A stretch of 41,687 nucleotides of DNA from Treponema sp. (GTDB taxonomy: Bacteria; Spirochaetota; Spirochaetia; Treponematales; Breznakiellaceae): assembly GCA_031265825.1 (NCBI GenBank), contig JAISCD010000082.1, forward strand, positions 1 through 41,687, read 5' to 3'. Made by a program: the position numbers and the translations under genes. Shown here in pieces: positions 24,856-32,996 of this stretch. Position 1 is the first letter of the stretch. Every line of letters begins with the position of its first letter. The notes under the pieces are model-generated. The model did not search any database and was not told where the DNA came from. It worked only from the letters and a program-made list of their open reading frames with translations.

Positions 24856-24911
24856 TTAGTTTACGCGAATCGCCCTATAGGGTCAAGCGTCAATTACCCC
24901 CGCTTGCCAGC
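24856..24911 (-). promoter_or_regulatory. Direct repeat copy 2: promoter of the toxin-antitoxin operon
   Basis: This 56-bp segment differs from copy 1 by two substitutions (A to G), one T-to-C change and one extra C. It keeps TTGACC (24881-24886), 17 bases, TAAACT (24858-24863) and the inner palindrome CCCTATAGGG. Transcription would start near 24851, 22 bases before the antitoxin ATG. The two copies bracket the AT-rich genes. Confidence 0.65.
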
Positions 24912-24919
24912 AAAGAGCA

Positions 24920-25175
24920 AAGACGGGCGGCGGTATCAGACAACGTGGAGGCTCCGCTTGCGTGCCTTCGGGTGTGGGGGGTAGCGTAAGACCGTGCAAG
25001 CGGACTGGAGCGAGGGGGGCGCACCACAAGGGCGCCTGTGTGTCGACCTCCGTTGTGGAAAACCGCGCCCCTCCTTATTATGCCTGTACGACTTCGCTTC
25101 GCTTGTCGGGGTCAGCGGGTCCCCTTTTCAAACAACACCCCGTATGAAGTTGTCTAACACCCGAAGGGTGTTACC
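24920..25175. repeat. Mosaic palindromic repeat, copy 6
   Basis: The order is GGTATCAGACAACG, the GC-rich module (GTGGGGGGTAGCGTAAGACC, GGGGGGCGCACCACAAGGGC, CCTCCGTTGTGGAAAACCGC), GTCGGGGTCAGCGGG, TTTCAAACAACACCCCG and GAAGTTGTCTAACACCCGAA. Within the module GGGGCGC/GCGCCCC and ACCACAA/TTGTGG arms can pair into a long stem. No gene is seen in 24912-25298. Confidence 0.75.
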
Positions 25176-25298
25176 ATGAAGTCAAATAAGAAAAGGGGGT
25201 CCTTAACTATGTTTCTGTTGACGAGACGCAGGGGTTTGAAACAGCACCCCGCCGACAGGCTGTTGAAGTCGCGGCGGGAATGTTGTTTGCGCGGGGCG

Positions 25299-26447
25299 CT
25301 AAAGCAGTTTAAGATACAGGGCTTTTATGTCTTCTATCGTGGGATCCTTCGGATTACCCGGACGGCAGGCGTCCGCCATGGCGCTTTCCGCGAGGAATGG
25401 GACTTCTTCTTTTTTTGCAATCGTTTTAAGATCACGGGGAATTCCAACGTCAAGAGACAGCTGTTGAACCGCGTCGATGGCGGCTTTGCGATATTCCGCC
25501 TGACTCATCTTGTCCACGTCGGGTACGCCCATCGCCTTCGCAATATCGCGGTATTTTTTGGTGGTGGCCTCGGCGTTGTAGTCCATGACTGTGGGCAGTA
25601 GAATGGCGTTTGCAACACCGTGGGGCGTGTCATATACCGCGCCAAGCGGGTGCGCCATAGCATGTACAAGCCCCAGCCCTACATTGGAAAAGCCCATGCC
25701 CGCAATATACTGCCCCAAAGCCATGCCTTCGCGTCCGGCACTTTCGTTGTTCACCGCACCGCGTAGACATGTTGAGATAATCTCAATCGCCCTAAGATGC
25801 ATCATGTCTGTCATTTCCCATGCGCCCTTGGTGATATAGCCTTCAATGGCGTGGGTCAGGGCATCCATGCCGGTTGCCGCAGTCAGTCCTTTTGGCATGG
25901 AAGCCATCATGTCCGGGTCAACCACCGCCACATCGGGAATATCATGTACATCAACGCACACAAACTTACGCCGTTTTTCCACATCGGTGATGACATAGTT
26001 AATGGTAACTTCCGCCGCTGTTCCGGCCGTGGTTGGTACGGCGATGGTGAATACCGCTTTGTTTTTGGTTGGCGCGACCCCTTCCAGGCTACGAATATCC
26101 GCGAATTCCGGGTTGGCGACGACGATGCCGATGGCTTTTGCCGTGTCAATAGCCGAACCACCGCCGACCGCGATGATACAATCCGCGCCGCTTGTCTTGA
26201 ACGCGGCAATTCCTTTTTGAACGTTTTCGATGGTTGGATTTGCCTTCAAATCGCTGAACACATCGTAGGCGATACCTGCCTTATCCAAAAGGGACGTAAC
26301 TTTGCCGCTTACTCCGAATTTAATGAGATCCGGATCCGCGCAGACAAAGACTTTCTTAAAGTTATGCCCTTTTACCTCATTAGCGATTTCCTCAATCGCA
26401 CCCTTTCCATGATAGGAAACCGGGTTTAATACAATTCTACGTGCCAT
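25299..26447 (-). CDS. fucO: Lactaldehyde reductase (1,2-propanediol oxidoreductase)
   Basis: This group III iron-dependent alcohol dehydrogenase reduces L-lactaldehyde to 1,2-propanediol in fucose and rhamnose fermentation. It closely follows FucO over its length (382 residues): GGGSAIDTAKAIGI for cofactor binding, PTTAGTAAEVTINYVITDVE, and the iron ligands Asp195, His199 (MDALTHAIEGYIT), His262 (LVHAMAH) and His276 (TPHGVANAILLP). No fucose or rhamnose pathway genes are adjacent, so it may act on lactaldehyde made elsewhere. AAGGAG precedes the ATG. The promoter is strong, and the message would begin with a stable stem-loop. Confidence 0.93.
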   Translation of the reverse strand: MARRIVLNPVSYHGKGAIEEIANEVKGHNFKKVFVCADPDLIKFGVSGKVTSLLDKAGIAYDVFSDLKANPTIENVQKGIAAFKTSGADCIIAVGGGSAIDTAKAIGIVVANPEFADIRSLEGVAPTKNKAVFTIAVPTTAGTAAEVTINYVITDVEKRRKFVCVDVHDIPDVAVVDPDMMASMPKGLTAATGMDALTHAIEGYITKGAWEMTDMMHLRAIEIISTCLRGAVNNESAGREGMALGQYIAGMGFSNVGLGLVHAMAHPLGAVYDTPHGVANAILLPTVMDYNAEATTKKYRDIAKAMGVPDVDKMSQAEYRKAAIDAVQQLSLDVGIPRDLKTIAKKEEVPFLAESAMADACRPGNPKDPTIEDIKALYLKLL

Positions 26448-26474
26448 AACACGCTCCTTAAAATGATTTTTATG

Positions 26475-26547
26475 GAGGCTTTCCCAAAACTGAAGTTTTG
26501 AAAGAGCCTCTATAAAGAACTATATACCCTGTGGAGTGTATTGTCAA
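26475..26547 (-). promoter_or_regulatory. fucO promoter with 5'-terminal stem-loop
   Basis: On the minus strand TTGACA (26542-26547) and TATAGT (26519-26524) are 17 bases apart, predicting a start near 26512. A stem-loop then occupies 26510-26475: outer arm GAGGCTC/GAGGCT region and inner arm CAAAACT/AGTTTTG around a two-base loop. It would form at the very 5' end of the mRNA, about 15 bases before the ribosome-binding site region. Confidence 0.75.
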
Positions 26548-26579
26548 ATTTTTTATACTTTTTTTGATAAGAAAGCGGT

Positions 26580-26940
26580 GACCGCAATGAGCAATGACGA
26601 GACGTGCGGCGGTGTCAGAGACGTGGCGTGCGCGTGAGAGAAAGCAATGAGCAATGACGGGCAGGCGGTGCCAGACAACGCGGAGGAACCCCGCTTGTTT
26701 ACAAGCGTAGCCGTCAAGACGAGGTCAGCGGCACTTCCTTTCGTACAACGCCCCCGTGTGAAGTCGTCAAATACCCGAAGGGTGCAAGCGAGGAGCCGTC
26801 CTGTCGGGGATAGCGACCTCTTCTTCTAACACCGAGTAGGTTCCGCTTGTTTACAAGCGTAACCGTCAAGACGGGGACAGCGGGTCTACCTTTCGTACAA
26901 CAACCATTGTGAAGTCGTCTAACACCCGAAGGGTGTTGCA
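26580..26940. repeat. Mosaic palindromic repeat, copy 7 (two standard units in tandem)
   Basis: This is the clearest example. Unit one (about 26668-26785) and unit two (about 26828-26940) each show CCGCTTGTTTACAAGCGT, CCGTCAAGACG(G/A)GG, CAGCGG, CTTTCGTACAAC, GAAGTCGTC and ACACCCGAAGGGTG. Two GCAATGAGCAATGACG tracts precede them. Its last bases supply the -35 box of the downstream gene. No gene is seen in 26448-26973. Confidence 0.8.
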
Positions 26941-26964
26941 TAAAGTCTGGTTTTCTGGTATTTT
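26936..26964 (+). promoter_or_regulatory. Promoter of the YrdC/YciO-family gene, -35 box within a repeat
   Basis: TTGCAT (26936-26941), formed at the repeat end, and TATTTT (26959-26964) are 17 bases apart. Transcription would start near 26971, leaving a three-base leader before the ATG at 26974. Confidence 0.5.
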
Positions 26965-26973
26965 TGAAACGTT

Positions 26974-27600
26974 ATGATAAGGTATGTGATTCCAAACAAT
27001 ATTGACGATAGGATTTTATCCCAAGGCGCTCAAATCCTCAACGAAGGAGGGCTCTTGGCTGTTCCAACAGATACAAGTTGGGCGATAGTCTGTTCTTTTA
27101 AGTCAAAAGAAGGCATCAAGAAACTGCGGAACATATCAAAAGAACGAGACGAACAGCATTTTACCCTGTTGTGTTCGGAATTATCCCAATTCAGCGAGCT
27201 TTGTAGCCTTAACAATAGCCATTTTCGGCTTATAAACCGCCTTGCGCCCGGTCCTTATGTGTTCATCCTCAAGACCTTTCTCAATACAGAGAAGGCGTTG
27301 AACCTCAAGCGGCGGGAAATCGGCGTGCGTATCCCAGACAGCCCCATACCCATCGCCCTTGTAAGAGAACTAGGTTCCCCCCTCTACTCGATAACCGCGA
27401 AACGCTCCATGCTCCCCGCAGAACCCGCGTTTAACAGCGAAGAAGACGATCCAAGAGACCAACTCTTTGAAGCCGGATGGGAAATGGAAGATATAAATGG
27501 GATTGACCTTATACTCGATAGCGGCGTAGAGCAGGAACGGGTGTTTTCAACGGTTTTAGACATAAGCGGAGACGAAGTAACACTCATCCGTCAGGGATAA
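26974..27600 (+). CDS. YrdC/YciO/Sua5-family protein (threonylcarbamoyl-AMP synthase-like)
   Basis: The 208-residue protein has the YrdC fold used to make threonylcarbamoyl-AMP for tRNA t6A modification. Matching elements are GGLLAVPTDTSWAIVCS, KKLRNISKERDEQHFTLL, LAPGPYVFILK, VGVRIPDS-like GVRIPDSPIPIAL, and SITAKRS near the centre. The normally basic KxR...S substrate-binding segment is present in part (ISKERDEQHF where TsaC has KRP). This makes it more YciO-like, so it may not be the true TsaC. It is followed after four bases by cls, in the same operon. Confidence 0.82.
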   Translation: MIRYVIPNNIDDRILSQGAQILNEGGLLAVPTDTSWAIVCSFKSKEGIKKLRNISKERDEQHFTLLCSELSQFSELCSLNNSHFRLINRLAPGPYVFILKTFLNTEKALNLKRREIGVRIPDSPIPIALVRELGSPLYSITAKRSMLPAEPAFNSEEDDPRDQLFEAGWEMEDINGIDLILDSGVEQERVFSTVLDISGDEVTLIRQG

Positions 27601-27604
27601 GCAG

Positions 27605-29134
27605 ATGTCCACCAAGAAAAAGAAATGGATACGCTTAATTTTCAGACGGAGAGTCTTTGTAAGCTTTCTTATACTTGTCCAAATAGCGTTTATCCTTACC
27701 CTTGCGGGCGGTTCAAGCCTCGCGTTCCGCTATGTAAACTTTGCGCTGTCATTGATGAGCGTTATAGTGAGTCTTTACATCGTCAACAAACAAGAAAAGC
27801 CCGCCTATAAGGTAACCTGGGTTTTCCTCATACTGACGTTTCCCATTTTCGGCGGAATCCTCTATATTATATTCCATTTTGCGTCTGATTTCAAAAAACT
27901 CAAGGCATTGTTCATAAAACGGAAAGAGGAAAGCAAACCCTTTCTGGCGATAAACAACGAGTTGGTGGACGTGGAAGCGGACTGCCTCTCTCAAATCAGG
28001 TACTTGCAAAACTATGCAGGTTTCCCCGTGTATACGCGAACCCAAACCCAATATTTTAAAAATGGAGAAGATTTCTTTCAGCGAGTCCTCGTGGAGATTG
28101 AGAAGGCGGAGCGTTACATATTCCTCGAATTCTTTATCCTGCGCCCCGGAATCATGCTTGATTCTATCATTGACCTCTTGGAGAAAAAAGCCGCGCAAGG
28201 GCTTGACGTCCGCGTCATTTACGATGACTTGGGTTGTTTTTTCTCTTTGCACACGGATTACAAGCATAATTTGGAGGACAAAGGCGTAAAATGTCTTGTG
28301 TTTAACCCTTTCAAGCCCGCGCTTTCGTCCTTGCAAAACAACCGCGACCACCGCAAGCTCGTCATTATTGACGGAAAAACGGCTTTTACCGGCGGGTTGA
28401 ATCTGGCGGATGAGTATATCAATAAATTGGAACGATTCGGGCATTGGAAGGATGCGGCGATCATGATTCGAGGGGAAGCGGCATGGTCTTTGACCGTGCT
28501 TTTTCTGCAAATGTGGAATCTTGAGCGGGTGAAAGACGACTTCGCTGGGTTTTATCCGCGGGTTTCCGTCGAGCGTCAAATCCCTACGGACGGTTACATT
28601 CAACCTTACGGCGACAGTCCCTTTGATGACGACAATGTGGGTGAGCATGTGTATATTCAAATCATCAACAACGCTAAGGAGTATGTGTATATTAACACGC
28701 CTTATTTGGTGGTTGACGATAATCTGCTCTCCGCGCTGATGTTATCCGCAAAGAGCGGCGTTGATGTCCGTATCATAACGCCCCACCATTGGGATAAGGA
28801 GATCGCGGCTATTACTTCCCGTTCTTATTACCGTCAGCTCGTATCTGCGGGTGTCAAAATCTACGAGTATACAAACGGGTTCAATCATTCCAAGACTTTT
28901 GTCTCCGACAACAGGGTGGCTACGGTCGGCACGACGAATCTGGACTTCCGCAGTCTGTATCTGCATTTTGAATGCGGGGTGTGTCTCTATCAAAACAGCG
29001 CAATAAGCGACATAAAGAAGGATTTCATGGAAACGCTCGCCGTCTCCCGCCAGATCATGCTCAAGGATTGCTCCAGAAACGTCTTTCAACGAGTCATACA
29101 AGACATTTTGCGAGTATTCGCCCCCCTCATGTAA
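27605..29134 (+). CDS. cls: Cardiolipin synthase
   Basis: This 509-residue phospholipase D-superfamily enzyme condenses phosphatidylglycerol to cardiolipin at the inner membrane. Two N-terminal membrane segments lie at about 18-62 and 68-93 (FLILVQIAFILTLAGG and TWVFLILTFPIFGGILYII). Both HKD motifs are intact: H249-x-K251-x4-D256 (DHRKLVIID) and H428-x-K430-x4-D435 (NHSKTFVSD), each followed by the GG/GTxN element (FTGGLNLAD, VGTTNLDFRS). The stop codon's last base is the first base of the palindromic repeat. Confidence 0.94.
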   Translation: MSTKKKKWIRLIFRRRVFVSFLILVQIAFILTLAGGSSLAFRYVNFALSLMSVIVSLYIVNKQEKPAYKVTWVFLILTFPIFGGILYIIFHFASDFKKLKALFIKRKEESKPFLAINNELVDVEADCLSQIRYLQNYAGFPVYTRTQTQYFKNGEDFFQRVLVEIEKAERYIFLEFFILRPGIMLDSIIDLLEKKAAQGLDVRVIYDDLGCFFSLHTDYKHNLEDKGVKCLVFNPFKPALSSLQNNRDHRKLVIIDGKTAFTGGLNLADEYINKLERFGHWKDAAIMIRGEAAWSLTVLFLQMWNLERVKDDFAGFYPRVSVERQIPTDGYIQPYGDSPFDDDNVGEHVYIQIINNAKEYVYINTPYLVVDDNLLSALMLSAKSGVDVRIITPHHWDKEIAAITSRSYYRQLVSAGVKIYEYTNGFNHSKTFVSDNRVATVGTTNLDFRSLYLHFECGVCLYQNSAISDIKKDFMETLAVSRQIMLKDCSRNVFQRVIQDILRVFAPLM

Positions 29135-29430
29135 CACCCTTCGGGTGTTTCAATACTTCGCAAGGGGTGTTGTACGAAAGGGTGTACCGCTTTCACTGAC
29201 TTGACGGTTACGCTTGTAAACAAGCGGAACCTACTCGTTGTTAGAAGAAGGTGCCACTATCCCGACAGGACGCTTTAAAGTGCGCCGCCGCAAGGCAAGC
29301 GCCATAAATAAGAGGGGGCGCGGTTTTCCACAACGGAGGATGGCGCACAGGCGCCCTTGTGGTGCGCCCCCCTGTCTCCAGACCGCCTTCGGCGGTCTTC
29401 CGCCACCCCCCAACTAATGGATCGACTCCG
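29134..29430. repeat. Mosaic palindromic repeat, copy 8, plus GC-rich module
   Basis: The copy begins on the last base of the cls stop with ACACCCTTCGGGTGT (29134-29148). It continues TTCAATACTTCGCAAGGGG, TTGTACGAAAGGG, CTTGACGGTTACGCTTG/TAAACAAGCGGAACC, CTCGTTGTTAGAAGAAGG. The GC-rich module then runs from about 29313 (GCGCGGTTTTCCACAACGGA through CACCCCCCAACTAATGG) and can fold into a long stem. Confidence 0.8.
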
Positions 29431-29487
29431 CGCCGCGCCTCAGACACCGCCCCGCGCCGCGTCTGACACCCTGACATCAGCCGCCCA

Positions 29488-29693
29488 CACCGCACTAGGA
29501 CGGGTGCCCGTCACGCACTAAGGCAGGTGCTCACCACGCACTAAGGCAGGTGCTCACCACGCACTAAGGCGGGTGCCCACCACGCACTAAGGCAGGTGCT
29601 CACCACGCACTAAGGCAGGTGCTCACCACGCACTAAGGCGGGTGCTCACCACGCACTAAGGCGGGTGCTCACCACGCACTAAGGCGGGTGCTC
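29488..29693. repeat. Tandem array D, nine units of 23 bp
   Basis: Units are ACGCACTAAGGC, A or G, GGTGCTCACC (or GGTGCCCACC). The period is 23, not 21, and the units are nearly identical, with only two variable positions. It lies between the convergent cls and glycosyltransferase genes, flanked on both sides by the mosaic repeat. Confidence 0.9.
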
Positions 29694-29699
29694 TTAACC

Positions 29700-30080
29700 C
29701 CTCCCGACATTCTCTCAAGCCCTCCTCTGACACCCTTCATACAGGGCGTTTACGAAAGGTGTCGCCGCTATCCCCGACTTGATGCTTTAAAACACCCAAA
29801 AGGTGCGCTTATACGCAAGCGGAACCTGTTCAAGGTTAGGAGGGGCACTATTTCCAAAACGAGATCGCCCGCACCTGCCCTTGTGTCGCGCCCCCTGTCT
29901 CCAGACTCGTCCCGCACAGCGGGTTTTAAAGGGTGGGTCTTCCGCCACTCCCCAAACCCAGAAAGGATGGGCAGAGTAAGCCGCTTTAAAACACCCGAAG
30001 GGTGCCGCCATTCCCAACCAGAAAGGATGGGCAGAGTAAGCCGCTTTAAAAACACCCGAAGGGTGCGCCATACCCTAAAC
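29700..30080. repeat. Mosaic palindromic repeat, copy 9, with a 60-bp duplication
   Basis: The copy contains GAAAGGTGTCGCCGCTATCC, CGCTTATACGCAAGCGG, the GC-rich module (GGGGCACTATTTCC through CCCCCTGTCTCCAG) and a direct duplication of 60 bp. The duplicated part holds GAAAGGATGGGCAGAGTAAG and CACCCGAAGGGTG, with starts near 29951 and 30011. From 30081 to 30320 there is AT-rich non-coding sequence with paired GGTGTCAGACA and TGTCTGACACC at 30236-30270. Confidence 0.75.
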
Positions 30081-30319
30081 ATCGGGGTTTTTTAACGGCG
30101 AAAGCGAACAAATAAGTTTTTTAACGGTAGACAATAGAACTTTCAGAGCAAGCTTTCTTGCACAGCCAGCAACATGGCTTTCAGACTAAGAAGAATATCC
30201 ATGATTCTTTTCTTTCTTTTACTTTTTTACCTTGGTGTCAGACATTATTATTCGTTGGTGTCTGACACCGTTTGACTTCGTGGTAATCTCTTCGTGGCAT
30301 TCCGATAAATCTAATGCAA

Positions 30320-30470
30320 AAAACGCCGCCGTCAAGACGGGGTCAGCGGCACACCTTTTCGTACAACAACTATTGCGAAGTCGTTAAACACCCTTCGGGT
30401 GCGGGGGCAGTGGGTCCGCCTTTCGGTCAACGCCCGTTATGAAGTCGTTAAACACGCCTCGCGTGCGCCA
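30320..30470. repeat. Mosaic palindromic repeat, copy 10, overlapping a gene end
   Basis: The segment reads CCGTCAAGACGGGGTCAGCGG, CTTTTCGTACAACAAC, GAAGTCGTTAAACACCC, then a second partial copy (GTGGGTCCGCCTTTCGG, AACGCCCGTTATGAAGTCGT, ACACGCCTCGCGTGC). The part from 30384 on is translated as the C-terminus of the glycosyltransferase gene on the minus strand. Confidence 0.75.
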
Positions 30471-32237
30471 AAAATCTTCCGAGACGACTGTAGGAAACTG
30501 TTCTTGATACCGCTTTACCACAGGGGTAAAAGATTTGTCAATGGTTCTGAAGAGCCGCAATAACCGCCCCAAAACCTTAAACATACGCCAAAGATTCTTT
30601 TCGACAACGTACCCTTTGCGCGTCCATACGTTGAATATAACCGCCTGACGAGCAAAGAAAAAATACCGCGAGCGGGCGTCCTGTTCGGACAGGATAAGTT
30701 TGCGGCGGGCAGGGGAAAATACGCCGTTAAACAGACAAAAGCGCAACAGGCGGCGGATTTTGTTTTTTTGTGGCGCAGTTTGCAAGGACTCTCGGCAGGA
30801 ATCAAAGCTGGCAGGTAGAGTTTCAATATCCAAAAGCGGCTCCGCCGCGTCTACAACTTCGCGGTTAAGCGCTTCCGGGTTGACGGAAACAAGCCAATCG
30901 ATCCCACGCAGAAAATCCTCGCCCGCGCGGATGACTAATTCTGCCGCCTTGTAACGATAAATAAGGAGATGGGATGCCGTCTTTATAAGTAGAAATTTTT
31001 TAAGCCATTTCTTTGAGAAAGCGCCAGAAAACGCCTCTAGATGAAGGGCAACCATAATGATGCGGTTGCGTACCCCGTAGTAACAATCTTTGGCTACAGA
31101 ACGTTTCTTGTCAAAGGCTTCGTGCCAAACACATACACCGTTCAAGGTGATTTCTTGTAGTCCGTGATTGCGAAGCCCGAATTCCGTATCGTCATATTGA
31201 AAAAAAAGTGGCAGAGGCAAGTTTTTTCGCAAGCCGTCATTCAAAGGGAAACAGCAAAAAAACCACGCGAAATAATTTATACTTTCTTCGATTTCATTCT
31301 TCAATACATCGGTTGAAGAAGACAGACAATAACCGCTTTTAAGCGGCGTTATGCTGTTTATATCAACTCTATCGCCGACACTCCATTGGATATTCGGCTT
31401 GCCAAGTAGGTGCATCGCGCCGCCGAACATAGCGCCTCGGTATTCGCTCTTGAGTAGACGCAAGAATACACCCATGCGTTCAATGGCGTAATGGGTAAAA
31501 ACTACATCGTCGTCCATAAGTAGGCAGTGGGTCAACCCGTATTTTTCACGGTCGTCAAGAGCCGCAAGCATGGCGCGGGCAAAACCCGCCGATCCTCCGC
31601 CGTTCATGTTCGGTAAAATCTGTACCTTTTCGCTAGAAAACGCCTTCACATCCAGCGTTCTCCCGTTGTCCGCTATGTAACACCACCAATGGTCTTTCAA
31701 AACCCCATCTTGCAGGCTTCCCAACTCGGCAACCGTCCGTTTAATGAACGCTTCCCGCCGAAACGTACAAATACAGACCGCTATATTCACCGGTGGCAAG
31801 TCAATTTCATCCGTAATGTATTCTCCACCGCAAAAAGTCGCGTCTTCAGACAAGGCTTTCAGCTCAAACGTGAGGATGCCCCGCTCGTAAAGCGGCTCAA
31901 AAGTAAAAACTTCCGTCGTAGAAGCATCCGCATGGATCCTTTCCCCATATAAAACAAACCGCTCCGGCTCGTCTCCTAATACCCATTGAACAAGCGCAAC
32001 CTCAAAAGTTCCACATAGGCGCAGTTGCAACGAAACGGACTCTAAAACTGTGTACTTCCGCCATTTTTCATAAGAGAATGAGTTGAAATACGTGTCGAAA
32101 GTAACGGTCTCACCTTGCGGTGCAAAAAAGAGTTTCTTCCCAGAGTCCAAGCGGCACTTTTTGAAATCACCGCGTATATACATATCATTATGAATGTCTC
32201 CGATTGCGGGAAACTGAATTTCTTGGAGTATCAGCAT
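30384..32237 (-). CDS. GlfT2-like galactofuranosyltransferase (GT2)
   Basis: This 617-residue protein resembles mycobacterial GlfT2, which polymerises galactofuranose from UDP-Galf. It has an N-terminal beta-rich domain (1-148) and a GT-A domain starting VNIAVCICTFRREAFIKRTV at about 150. The metal-binding triad DDD is at 242-244 (LLMDDDVVF), the catalytic-base region FFQYDDTEFGLR at 345-355 and WHEAF at 371. A long helical C-terminal region follows. The last 27 residues (from RTRGVFND on) are encoded by the mosaic repeat and are unlikely to be ancestral. It is the final gene of the glycan operon, 19 bases after the ATPase gene. A UDP-galactopyranose mutase gene in the same operon supports the donor assignment. 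Confidence 0.85.
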   Translation of the reverse strand: MLILQEIQFPAIGDIHNDMYIRGDFKKCRLDSGKKLFFAPQGETVTFDTYFNSFSYEKWRKYTVLESVSLQLRLCGTFEVALVQWVLGDEPERFVLYGERIHADASTTEVFTFEPLYERGILTFELKALSEDATFCGGEYITDEIDLPPVNIAVCICTFRREAFIKRTVAELGSLQDGVLKDHWWCYIADNGRTLDVKAFSSEKVQILPNMNGGGSAGFARAMLAALDDREKYGLTHCLLMDDDVVFTHYAIERMGVFLRLLKSEYRGAMFGGAMHLLGKPNIQWSVGDRVDINSITPLKSGYCLSSSTDVLKNEIEESINYFAWFFCCFPLNDGLRKNLPLPLFFQYDDTEFGLRNHGLQEITLNGVCVWHEAFDKKRSVAKDCYYGVRNRIIMVALHLEAFSGAFSKKWLKKFLLIKTASHLLIYRYKAAELVIRAGEDFLRGIDWLVSVNPEALNREVVDAAEPLLDIETLPASFDSCRESLQTAPQKNKIRRLLRFCLFNGVFSPARRKLILSEQDARSRYFFFARQAVIFNVWTRKGYVVEKNLWRMFKVLGRLLRLFRTIDKSFTPVVKRYQEQFPTVVSEDFWRTRGVFNDFITGVDRKADPLPPHPKGV

Positions 32238-32256
32238 TTTTTCTTTATAAAAACGA

Positions 32257-32988
32257 TTATTTGCCTTTCAGGAATTGTTCGTATTGGTTACATACTTCGA
32301 TAGTATCTCCGAAAGCCATTTGTTTGCCGTGGTCAAGCCATAAAGCTTTCGTACATATTTTCCGAACCCTGCCCGTTGAATGGGTAACGAGTACGACCGT
32401 TATTCCGCTGTTGAGGATTTCCATCATTTTCTTTTCGCTCTTCACGCCGAACGCACCGTCTCCAGACGCAAACACTTCGTCCAAAATCAATATCTCCGGC
32501 TCGATGAAGCACGATATAGAAAACGCAAGCCGCCCGGACATTCCTGAAGACAGATGCTTAACGCGGCGGTATTCAAAAGGCTTGAGTTCCGAAAAATCAA
32601 GAATCTCCGAGTATTTCGCGTTTATAAACTCGCGGGAATATCCGAGCAGAGCGCCGCGCAGGAATATGTTATCCCGCACCGTCAGATCGCCGATAAACCC
32701 AGTCCCAAAGCCAAACAGGGGAACTATCTTTCCTTCTACCTTGATGATCCCTTTGGTGGGTATCATGATTTGCGCAATAGCTTTGAGCAAGGTAGATTTC
32801 CCCGCTCCATTCCTCCCGATTATGCCGAGAAGCTCCCCTTTCTGCAAAGAAAAAGATACGCCGTCCACAGCCCAGAATTCGTGTATGTTATAGTCGCCCA
32901 TGAGCTTCTTTATTATAAATTCTTTTATCCCAATGTCCTTAAAATCGCCGATCATATAGCGAATTGAAACATCGTTTACTTCTATCAT
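32257..32988 (-). CDS. ABC transporter ATP-binding protein, Wzt-type polysaccharide exporter
   Basis: The ATPase of an ABC-2 polysaccharide exporter, 243 residues. Walker A is GRNGAGKST (58-66), the signature loop is LSSGMSGRL (146-154), and Walker B is ILILDE (166-171). The characteristic Wzt spacing between the nucleotide site and FGFGTGFIGDLTVRDNI is present. It has no C-terminal carbohydrate-binding domain, unlike the Wzt of the E. coli O8/O9a type. It pairs with the permease eight bases upstream. Confidence 0.92.
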   Translation of the reverse strand: MIEVNDVSIRYMIGDFKDIGIKEFIIKKLMGDYNIHEFWAVDGVSFSLQKGELLGIIGRNGAGKSTLLKAIAQIMIPTKGIIKVEGKIVPLFGFGTGFIGDLTVRDNIFLRGALLGYSREFINAKYSEILDFSELKPFEYRRVKHLSSGMSGRLAFSISCFIEPEILILDEVFASGDGAFGVKSEKKMMEILNSGITVVLVTHSTGRVRKICTKALWLDHGKQMAFGDTIEVCNQYEQFLKGK

Positions 32989-32996
32989 TTCTTCTC

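Noticed and set aside
29941-30320. tRNA or small RNA gene
   Set aside because: Several palindromes are present but no cloverleaf, no TTC loop and no promoter-terminator pair could be found.
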